A stretch of DNA of 64,000 bases from Pocillopora verrucosa. Taxonomy: Eukaryota; Cnidaria; Anthozoa; Scleractinia; Pocilloporidae. This document shows, piece after piece, positions 34,501 through 46,500 of this stretch (position 1 is the first letter of the stretch; every line of letters starts with the position of its first letter). Position numbers and translations under genes: made by a program. The stretch lies in assembly GCF_036669915.1 (NCBI RefSeq), contig NC_089312.1, positions 14,175,289 to 14,239,288 of the forward strand. Reading direction: 5' to 3'. The notes beneath the pieces are model-generated. The model had not been told where the DNA came from, made no database searches, and was given only the letters and a program-made list of their open reading frames with translations.

Positions 34501-37500
34501 CAACTTGATGAATGCTGAATCAAGCGGACACCAACCTAAGTCTTCCCATATTTCATCCACACATATCTTCATTCAGGGGACAGCTCTATCAAACAGATGC
34601 GAACTCTAAATTAGGAACCGGCTTTTGTGACCATCGGCTGGGGAGCTGAGTTTTATTGCCCGACGGCTTAAAGAACTTAATTTTCATTGGCTGCTTAACT
34701 GTCCGAATTGGCCTGTCCGCTTACAAGTGTGTGTAATCGGACTGATGGAATCAGAAAGATTGGACTTGAAACAGCCAGGTTAAGTCTACACTCAAGCCTA
34801 TTGGCCCCCCCAGCCAGAACTTATCCCGTTTCCTAAGCATAAAGCAACTAGTAGTATTACCCCTCCCCCCTGGATGGGATGCTAGTCCAAGGTCACCCCC
34901 CAGCATTACTTTAGGCGTCCCTCGCAATTTGCTAGTACCCATTCATACTCCTGACTGGAGAGAGGTACCGTCTGAATATAGTGCTTTTCCCCAGTACACA
35001 ACACCTTAACCCAGCCAGGTTTCGACCCCAAATCTCTCGACCCGGAAACCAGCGCACCTATCATTAGGCAACTGAGAGCTCAAGAACCAATCATCTTAGA
35101 GCATTTTGTTATTGACGCAATTATGTTGTAGGACCGAGATGAAATGAATACTTCCTGTATTGAACAACCTCTATACCTCAAGACACTGTTCAGATTCTCT
35201 GGTAGTAGCACATATAAAGGAGTTGAGAGTAAAGAGAGCGAACTGGATGACATTACCTTTGGAGAAAAATTACTCCCTTCCAAGTCTGGTAACTCCTCTG
35301 TTTTATAAAGATCGTAGTACTGCAGAGTGAAACCAATAAAATACTGTTTTGTTGATGATGCTAAAATTTGGCAACATTATTTCCATTAGAGTTTTTGGTG
35401 CATAAAGATCCAATGGCAATAATAAAACTGGACGTTTTATACTCATCAAAATACTATTTTAGGGGCATTCTTCACGCAGTATCATGAAAATAATATTGGA
35501 TTTCAACCACAGCACTTCTTAGCGGTGACTCTTCATTCACTCCTCCCTGGTTGAGTGTTGGTTTTTGGGAAGGGATAAGAGCCAGAGGAGTCCAGAAAAA
35601 AACCTTTGAGAAAAATCCTTGGAGCGTGGCTCAGAATTGACAACCAACTCAACCCTGCGAGCAGACTGTCATTATCGCTGCGGCAAGAGAGGCGAAGCCC
35701 GCCTGATTCGCGCCAGCGAGCCAAGTTGCGTGTGTGCGAGGGGGACCAAAGAAGGAAACTGGAGAATTTTCGAACACGAAGTTTATCTTATAAAGAGTGT
35801 TCTATTGATTTATCATTTTCGTTTCGAGTTTTATCAAGAGAGGTATGAGAGTTTACACCACCGTGACGCGCTACTTTTTGATACTCAATCGTTTCAATGT
35901 TCGCACATACGTAGGCACTTGACCCCACTGTGTTGTGCGAGGGTTATGGCACGTGCTAGACCCTTCCCAGACCTCTCACTGCCACGGAACCCGCGGATTT
36001 CGCGGCTCGTGACACGACGTTGATAAAAGCCCGTTCGCCACAAAGGCCAGCCCCAGGGAGCCGAACTTAGGTTCCAGAAGTAAGAGGCACGTACGATTAA
36101 CACTATACGATCATTTCTCCACCTTCACCGACATGCTATGACTAAATATGGCCCATTATACAACACTGTTCTTCAAATAACTTACTTGAACAATGCCATC
36201 TAAATGGTAACACATGGCTACCTCTGGAACATTACACATCAGGTTATCCAGCCAGTAATCCAACCCTGTTAGAACGTTGATGGGGTTGCCACACTCTCTG
36301 AATATCAGAAAAAAAACTTGACAATCAGCTTTGATAATACAAAGACCAAAAAACTGATTATCACATCATGAAAAACATCTGGTAACTAAAATTGTACCAC
36401 ATCTAATGAATCCTTCAACGTTTACGCTACCAGAAGTGCGTAAATGAAAAAAATATAATTTCCACAGATTGGCGTATTGATCTGGAATGCTGTTCATTGC
36501 TGTAATAGAACGCTTAGTAAATCCAAATTCCGTAAAAAACTAAGCAAATACTCCTCGATACCCTAAGGATAAGGAATAACTATATCAAAATTTCTTATTT
36601 GATTAAACAAATAACTTATTGGTTATTGTTTATTAGGCATAATTTAGTTTCTGCTGTTTTCAGTTTTCTTTCGTAGTAAACGCATATGGTTGTTCCCTGA
36701 GTGTATCGTTTCGGAAATCTTTACTCTTAGTAAATTTCTTTCCTCCCTTTAAACAAAAATCCCTTCGCCACCGCCTCGATTAGTCTTTGATGCTTTTAGC
36801 AGTAAGGAATATCGATAAATTTTGTATTTGAGTGACTTTAAAGTTACTCATCTGAAATACCACATTCAAATCTGATGACTTTCTAGTTTTAAACTTACAG
36901 TAGCGATTTTTCCATTTACCTAAGTCTTAGGCTGACTGCAGGGTATTTACCACCTCCAAATATGGGCAAGTTGGATCCTACAAGCATCTGGATATCTTCA
37001 AATTGCCACAGAACATTGTGTTGGAATGAAGAGTCCTGTTGGAGCTGAACAACAAAGGTTTCGTTTTTAACCTTTTTCATATCAATGCATTAATGGCAAG
37101 ACAAGTGAAATTCATACCTGCACAAAAACTATTAATGAGATAAAGAGGGCAAGTTTTTAAATACACAGCAGTGCTGCGTGGGTGGTCGGTGGTCGGTGGC
37201 AGGGGGGGATCACAAGATAATTTAGTTTTATTGACTGAGTTGAAAACGTAAGTTAGCCATAGAAAAGAATTTTTAAAGCTGACGTTACGAGTGTTAGCCC
37301 TTCGCCTATTTGCTCTAACGAAGGGCTAACGTTCGAAACGTAGGCTTTTGAAACTTTACGGGGGCCAAATTTACATTATCAACTCAGTTAGCAAAATTGA
37401 ATTATAATTAGATGTTTGCCTTTGAGGGATCGCCTCACAAGAGCAGTGCACAGTGATTCACGTTATACCGCTGGCCACAGAAGTGGCCTAGGTTCTCTCC

Positions 37501-40500
37501 TATCGCCAAAGAAAGTAAGCTCAACATTTCGATCAGTTAGTTTTTTTGGATATCCTTAGCACTCTGCGCAGCCAGAGGGGCAGAATGGAGAAAATCGGGG
37601 GGGAGAAGGTCGGTCCCCCTTTGCCTGCTTGTTCTTGCTTCCCCTGCATATTACTTGCCCCCCTGTATATTTACTTGCCCCCTTACATATTTACTGGCCC
37701 CCCTCCCTCTCACAAACTGACTGAAAGGAGCAGGCTACTTTTGAGTAAGAGCTCTTAACCCTTTAACCCCTGAGGGTGATTAGCTTCTAATTTCTCACTA
37801 TAATATCACAGCTGAATCAACCATTAGGCTCATGAGAAAATAGGAAATTATCACAAACTTAAAAGGCTTGATGTAATAAGTCTAACCCTCCCAAACCCTT
37901 TGCTGAAGGACAAACACTTTTAAAAGGCTTACAAAAAACACAATTTATTTTTTTCAAGATTGAAAATTTGGAGTCAGAATATCAATAACACTGCAATCGG
38001 AAATGTAATTGCCTTTACCTGGGGTAGAACAGGTTCTTCTGGTGAATCAGCCTCAACAATTATTGGTGCAAACAGATCTGATCCCTTTTCTGCAAAAACA
38101 GTTGGTCCTGAGACTGGATCTCTGAAAGGCTCACCTTCCCCTTCGTCACAGGAGTCTCCAAGAGGCGACGAGCTGGGATCAGGGTATGTTTTAAAGGTGG
38201 TATCTGTTGAAGCATCTTGATTGTCATTCTGAATGCTAAATGAAGAGATAAAATTATAATAAGACAATCTAAACCAAACTATGCAACTTTGCAGGTAGTG
38301 AAAAGGTCAAGATATCATGATGACTATACCATAAAATCCTCAATTTACTGCCTTTCGTCAAATGTGCTCGCCCTTTGATTAAACACTTATCATATGAGTC
38401 GAGGAGGAGAAGCCAGAGAAAGCCACCCTCATAGCACCCCATTACACAAAAGGTTAGACATCAGATTATGATAGCCTGATACCCTGCGATTATCGCTATG
38501 TTAGTCGTGGTAAAAAATTCTGGCGTCAGTGACTAACTATTAGGGGCAGTGAGGCGCTTTAGGAAATAACAATATTTATGTATATATGAAATAAAAATGA
38601 AGGGGTGAGGTAGATTTGGCAGTTAGTTAAATGCGGGATAATTTCGGTTGATTACCATGGCAATGGTTGCAGAGGAAACCAAGAAAAAAACGAGAAATAA
38701 TAAAAAAATGGTGAAAAGAATAAATGGCGGATATTGTTCAATGGAAAAATACCTCATCATTGACCTTGCTTTATGTACAAAGGCAAAAGAATTTCAATGG
38801 AGATACCCTGATGAGTTTTAGACCGTTATAATTTGCACAAACTCCCGATCGCAAGAACTTTGTTAATTTATCGGGGAGTCAACTAGCTCTAATAAGAGCT
38901 CCCGATCGCAAGACGTTTGTTGGTTGATAAGGGAGTCAATGCACTCTGATAAGAGCTTCCGATGTCAAGTTGGTAGTTGATTCATCGGAGATACAACGAG
39001 CTCTGAACAGAGCTCCCAATCGCAAGAGGTGTCTTGGTTGATCGGGTAGTCAACGAGCTCTGATAAGAGCTCCCGATCACAAGATATTTCTAGGTTGATC
39101 GGGGAGTCAACGAGCTCAAATAAGGGCTCCCGATCGCGAGAAGTTTCTTGGTTGGTCGGGTAGTCAACGAGCTCTAATGGGAGCTCCCGATCGCAAGATG
39201 TTTTTTGGTTGATCGGGTAGTCAACGAGCTCTGATAAAAGCTCCCGATCGCAAGACGTTTGGAGGGCGATCGGAGAGTCAATGAGCTCTGATAAGAGCTC
39301 ACGATTGCAAGAAGTTTCTTGGTTGATCGGGTAGTCAACGAGCTCTGATAAGAGCTCCCGGTCGCGAGATGTTTCTTGTTTGATCGGGGAGTCAGTGAGC
39401 TCTGAAAAGAGCTCCCGATCGCAAGAAGTTTGGTCGGTTATCGGAGACTCAACGAGCTTTGATAAAAGCTCCCGATCGCAAGAATTTTGTTAATTTATCG
39501 GGGAGTCAACTAGCTCTAATAAGTGCTCCCGATCACAAGAAGTTTGGTGGGTGGTCGGGGAGTGAACGAGTTCTGATAAGAGCTCCCGATCGCAAGACGT
39601 TTGTTGGTTGATAGGGGAGTCAATGCACTCTGATAAGAGCTTCCGATGTCAAGTTGGTAGTTGATTCATCGGAGATATAACAAGCTCTGAACAAAGCTCC
39701 CAATCGCAAGAGGTGTCTTGGTTGATCGGGTAGTCAACGAGCTCTGATAAGAGCTCCCGATCACAAGATGTTTCTAGGTTGATCGGGGAGTCAACGAGCT
39801 CTGATAAGAGCTCCCGATCGCAAGAAATTTCTTGGTTGATCGGGTAGTCAACGAGCTCTGATAGGAGCGCCCGATCACAAGACGTTTCTTGTTTGATCGG
39901 GTAGTCAACGAGCTCGAAAAAGAGCTCCCGATTGATAGAAGTTTCTTGGTTGATCCGGGAGTTAACGAGCTCTGAAAAGAGCTCCCGATCAAAAGATGTT
40001 TATTGGATGATCGGGGAGTCAACGAGCTCTGAAAAGAGCTCCCGATTGATAGAAATCCAAGAAATTTCAAGAAAGTGGTGTGGAGGATATATTCACAGAA
40101 GGTGGTCTTTATGGCTGTAATTCAACATTCACACCACTTGAAAGAAATTCATTCAACCACGGAGTTAGAGTAATTTTTGATAGAAGCTTTGCAGAGGTTG
40201 CAGTGCATAGCATTCTATGCATGGAAAAGAAGTTTCTTGGTTGATCGGGGAGTTAACGAGCTCTGATAAGAGCTCCCGATCGCAAGACGTTTCTTGGTTG
40301 ATCGGGGAGTCAACAAGCTCTGAAAAGAGCTCTCGATCGCAAGATGTTTATTGGATGATCGGGGAGTCAACGAGCTCTGAAAAGAGCTCCCGATTGATAG
40401 AAATTTCTTGGTTGATTGGATAGTCAACGAGCTCTGATAAGAGCTCTCAATCGCAAGAAGTTTGTTGGTTGATCGGGGAGTCAACGAGCTCTAATAAGAG

Positions 40501-43500
40501 CTCCTGATTGGTAGAAGTTTCTTGATTGATCGGGTTGTCAACGAGCTCTAATAAAGGCTCTCGATCACAAGAAGTTTGTTGGTTGATCGAGGAGTGAACA
40601 AGCCCTGATAAGAGCTCCTGATCGCAAGAAGTCACATTTTCAATTAGGGAGTCAACCAGCTCTGATATGAGCTCCAAATTGCAAGACGTTTGTTGGTTGA
40701 TTGGGGAGTCATTGAGGTTTGATAAGAGCTCCCGATCGCAAGAAGTCACTTGTTCGGTTAGGGAGTCAACGTGCTCTGATAAGACCTCCAGATTGCAAGA
40801 CGTTTGTTGGTTGATAGGGGAGTCAGTGAGCCCTGATAAGAGCTCCTGATCTCAAGAAGTGTGTTTGTTGATTAGGGAGTTAATTAGCCCTGAAAAGAGC
40901 CCCCAATCGCAAGAGGTTTGTTGGTCGCTTGGGGAGTCAATGAGCTCCGACAAGTACTCCCGATCGCAAGAAGTTTGATCATGGTTGCATCGTAGTTCAG
41001 TCACCTGACACTGATATAGTAACTCTACATATCATCATTTGAGATGTGACTGGATATGGTTCCGCAATCGGGCAAATGACATGCTCTGCTATCTTCTAAT
41101 ACATTGTCCCGTAGAAGAGCTTGAACAAGAGCTTTTCTAGACAAGAGCTCCATGCTCTTACGGGATATGACATCACAAGTGGCTTTTGCCAGACTGGTAA
41201 AAGAAAGGCTTGGAAGGCTACTGTGAATAACAAACATTTACAGGACTAAGGAGAACAAGTACTGGTACAAGTACTGGTACAAGTACTGGTACAAGTACTG
41301 GTACAAGTACTGGTACAAGTACTGGTACAAGTACTGGTACAAGTACTGGTACAAGTACTGGTACAAGTACTGGTACAAGTACTGGTACAAGGCTGGTACA
41401 ACAGCAGATGAAGTCAAGCATGATGGCAGTAAATGTAGCAGATTGGAAACTGGTTGGCAAATAGAATTTCAACATCTTTACCAACCTCAACTGGGAAATG
41501 AGTCTTTCTCAATTGTCTTTTGTTAAACATATCTGCAGTCTATTTTTCAGTAAAAATGAAGGAAATTAGTAACAAAGGGTCACAGATTAACCCAGAATAT
41601 ATTACCATAACATAATTTAGGTAGCATTTTTCACCATTTTTTACAAAAAAACCATTTTTATCTTAGTTTCTTTAGAAACCATTGCCTTGAAGATGGTTTA
41701 AACAACCGCAAATAACCATCATTAGGGAACTGCAAAAGATACTCCCCTCCCCAAAAAATCAATAATGTTTGGTTGGGATGTTCTGGAGATTTTTCTAAGA
41801 ACACTCTTGAACCCATAAATATCAGGACTTCTAAAAGAACCTCCACTCCCCTTAAAGATCAGTCTGTGTCAAGTCACTGACCCTACAATTTGTGACCACG
41901 ACTGACATAGCAATGATCTCTGGGTATCAGCCTATCATAATCCAACTTCAAAGCTTTTGAGCAGTGGGTTTGCTCTGTAGTGACTCTTAAGGACTCTTTT
42001 TGAAATCTCCTCCACAACTTACATTCAAAATTCAAAGTAGACACCCCGGCCCAAATAAGTACACACCCTGGCCCAAATAAGCATTCCTCTCTTTCCTTCT
42101 CCTTTTTCCTTTTTTTTTTTTTGTTTGATCCTGAGACAATTAACCCTTTCACTTCCAAAAGTGATTAACAAGTAACCTCTTCCTACAATACCCAAACACT
42201 ATCCAGAAAACAAGTAATGAGACCACTCAAATTTATCAGCTGAGGCAGAAGTTGTTACATGCACCTTGATCTAACACCTAGAGGGGAGCAGTAATTATCA
42301 GATGTTAGGAATTAAAGGGCTAACAACATATAGCATGTGTCCTTTTAATTGCCCTTATTCACACACGAACAAACAGTCCCAGAAAAAAAACTTGTTTCAG
42401 TTTGAACCTGTTTAGTTTGGAAAATCACTTATAAGTACCAACTGTCCTGACCAGGAGTCAACAAATATCTAACATTTGCTGATCACCTGACAAATCAATT
42501 CAAAAGCAAACAGTATTTCCACTAGCCTGCTAGCAGGCCCTCATTATCAACACTGCAGGACCCATGTTTCTCTGCCAGTGGGAAGATTTGAGAGGACTTT
42601 TGGAGAGGTTTGCTTGGGGTCTCATCACTCAATACCTCATACTTTCCCACAGGTGAAGAAACACAAACAGTCCAGTCTCATTTCAAGAGTTATCATGTGA
42701 CAGAAAAACTCTAATTTTCAACTGATAGATAGATAAATAAAAAACAATAAACTTCTTCTTTGCTGTTTGTTGAATAATTCTAGAAACATTAACCGTAAAA
42801 TTTTCCTTTCAAAAAAGTCTTCTGCATTAGGTGAAGATGTCCTTAGCCTTAATTTTATAAAATGTAAGCACTGCTCCAATTTGTTTATGTTTCAACTGAT
42901 AAAAGTAAATTTTTAAACTGAATGAATCAAAAGTATCACATGTTTATACCAACACTGGAATTTTTTGCCACCAATCAAGGAAATCCAATTTAAACTAATC
43001 TTCAATTACAAAATTCTCCAAGGGAGCATTCTCCCACATTTCTCTACATACAGATAGCAGTTGCTCTTATGACACAAAACCCTTAATTGTCAAGTTGGTT
43101 TTCAGATAATCTTCCCATACACTTTATATTCGAAGGGAAATGCCTTGTGTTACACAGACTGTACCTGTAATGAAGGAACTTTGAAAATATGTGTCTGAGT
43201 TTTGCCTGATCTTTTTTCTTCTTCTTGCGTTCAAAGCTAGCATCCTATAAATGCATTATGTTATGGTGTTGTATGTTTAACTTACTATATGTAAAAACAG
43301 TATACTAACATACAGATATCAAAATCCCATTGATCCATAAACCTGGCATAAGGTTAAAATTGATAAAATGTTGATATTCTTAAAAACCAGCCAGCTTTTA
43401 TGCAAACACACATGAACATATTTCTAGACAGAGCAAATTTCTTTACCTACAAAGATAATCATGCCCTAATTGAACTGACAAATACCAACAAAAAGGATCG

Positions 43501-46500
43501 AATGAAGCTGATGCACTGCAAAACATACTATTTATCACAAAATTGCTGCACTAAGAAGTATGTTCAAACTTTTTTGCAATCTCATTAACGGAAATCAGTT
43601 GTATATTGAACATTTTTCAGTCATGTATACCTAACACTGTTGTTTTTCTCAATGTACGCTCTTGACACATGCCTTATTTACTCTGACAACATACACATAC
43701 ATGTACCTTTGGAATTCCAGTTTGTTCACAGTAGAAATCATAAAGCCACCTACGAAAAATAGTGTCACTGTGTCCCTGCAAGAAAAGTAAGCAAACAAAA
43801 TTAATGGATTGATAATGTATAATTTCATACTCAGTTAGCTATGGTATTCCCAGGGTGCTTCTAATCATTGCATAGCCCTTTAACTCCCATGAGTGACTAA
43901 GACAGAATTTCTCCTCACAATATCCACACAATATCAAGCAGACAAGTGATGGGAATACAGAGAAATATCAATTAGGGGTTTCAATAACTTTTTTCATGGT
44001 TGCAGACGGTGTAATTGATGGGTTGACTGCCAGGAAAAGGGGTAGATGGTGGTAAGAGCTCTTGAATACAGCAGAAGATCACCAGTAAATGGCTTACATT
44101 GAAAACTCTGGCTAATTTACCACTCTTTTATTATTGTAAAAGTCATGAAATGTAGGAGTGAACTAGGGAACTAGGACTGGTTCTGGGAGACCAAGATCTC
44201 ACAAGTAATTCTCCTTACTGTCTGCCAAATGACTCTCATTATGTTTAAGTTTGGAGAATTTGGTATCAGATCAGTTAGTAATCCCACAATTGATATTTTT
44301 CTTTATTCTCGTCACTTGTCTGCGTGATATTGTATAGATATAGTAAGGAGAAATTCTGTCTTGGTCACTCATGGGAGTTAAAGGGTTAAAAATGAAAAGA
44401 ACCATCCCTATCAAATTTTATTGGAAAAGAAAATAGGTAAATAAAGTGGCAGAGATCTAAGAATAACTCAAGAGTTTGCACTGAATCAAAAGAACTAAGT
44501 AGAGGAGCATGATTAGAAAATTGGAATATTAAGAAATGTATGAGATCTTTGACAAAATTAAGCATTAAGTAACAGTAACTTAGCATAAAAATTTCAATTC
44601 CCAGCTCACATCCGAATGAGTTATAAATATTTCAATGGTTCATGAATTCATTTAATTTGTAAAGTGTTCCTGAAAATAGTCTTACGTCAATCCCTAACAG
44701 AGAAGACTTAGATCAAAATTTTAATTATCTTTAGATATAGGATATTAGAAGATGGTATTGCAGATAGTCACATATATTCAGATACATTCTTGTTAACCCT
44801 TTAACTCCCACCAATGACCAAGACAGAATCTCTCCTTACAATATGAATGCAATATCAAGCAGACAAGAGATGAGAATCAAGAATGTTTATCCAATACCAA
44901 ATTCTCCGAACTAACATCATAGGAGTTATATAGCAGAGTAAGGAGAAATACCAATGAGATCTTGGGAGTGAAAGGGTTAAGTGTCATTAAAGATTTTAGC
45001 TGATGCAGACTGAAGCTACTTAGAATTAAATATAAACAAACCTCAGAAGCAAATGAAATCAGTGATGGTACATCAAGATAATCCAACAGCAGAGTTGGCC
45101 CCACTCTATGGACTGCTAAGCTTACTTCAGCTTTGGCACTAAATGAACAACAAAATTAAATGACAAAATGTATTTTTTAAAAAAAAACCTTAGTAAACAG
45201 AAGTCATGAATGCGGGTAAAACCTTCTGTTCCAAATCTGGCAGGATCATTTACATAGTAGGCCGGTACATGTAACAGCAACCAAAGCCAAGACAATCAAA
45301 TTACAAAGGTGTTGATTGGGAATGGTTTTCGTTCTTGTTTAAGACTGTTAACTTATTATCCAGTTACCTCTCTACCTACACTCAACTCATTCCTCTTGTT
45401 TTGGAAGTCAAAATAGAACTTGACTTATTCTTAGAATCACCCAAATGAATGGAATGAAAAATTGACCTTTCGTGTTTGGCTGAATCCAGCTGGTATCAAC
45501 TGAATAAATTAATAAACATTACAAAATGCATGTGATTAACCAGACTGATTAAACAGTAATTTCTCAAAGCCAAATCAAGAGTCATTAAGATGGGGTACAT
45601 CATACCAAGAAAATCATGATTCACATACCTGTATGGTATTTTAAGTAATTTCTTGATGTTCTATATTCATAAAAGCAAAAGAAAAAAATTTAAAGAGAAA
45701 TTAAAGATATGCACCCACTAAGGCAAAGTTAAAGCATGTTTTCAGAGTTTTCTTTCTCATTTGATTCACTGGGTATGAATAGTTCATTTTATTTGGACAG
45801 TTTGTGTATATATTGGTCAGAGCATTCATTGATTAAGTGTCTTAAAGCTAAAACCAATGTAATCACAACAGCCAATCTGAAGAAAGGAAAATACCTTTAA
45901 GAGCCAATGAGAACTCAAAGTAAAACCAACCAAACTGTTACAAGCGCAGGAAAATATGAGAAATAAATCTGATTGGTTTTAGTTTGGCATATAATTGGTC
46001 AAGAGAGTGGCACAAGTTTTTTGGGAACAGTCACAGAGAGCAGTAAAGCTGAAACAAAGCAATCCTGGATTTCTTTCAATACTCCATTGAAAATTGCTCA
46101 AAATGTTGTCAACCATAATGGAATGGTGATGTCAAAAGGAATACATAAGTTATTATTCATTTCGCCATTAGAAGGTAAATGTGTGGAAAAGAAGGGACCC
46201 AGAGGAAAGGCAAATGAAGGACATGGTATCAGCAGAACAATTCAAAATCATAAAAACATCCTGCTCTTGAGGTTAAGGTTAGGGTTTGACCCTGCTTAAC
46301 CCTGCTTGACCCTGCAACCTGAGAGAATTGTCACAAAGCTGACGAGTTTCAAATGTCTCAAGAAAAGAAAATTTTACCTCAGCATCAGATATCACATCAA
46401 CATCTCCAATAGTATCTACAAAGCTGTGTGCCATTCCAAAACTGTGATTCAAAATATCCAGTATATTAATTTTTAATTGAACAAATTCTAATTTCACATT

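Noticed and set aside
39774..40749. Long open frames of 89-100 codons with Ser-rich 19-residue repeats on both strands
   Set aside because: They follow from a 57-bp tandem repeat whose length is a multiple of three. They lie in an EDRF1 intron, and both strands are open at once.
38817..40990. CRISPR-like array
   Set aside because: Units are contiguous 57-bp repeats without unique spacers, and the window is animal DNA with spliced genes.
41218..41490. 90-codon minus frame with repeated VLVP
   Set aside because: Direct translation of the 12-bp tandem repeat, with no conserved flanks.
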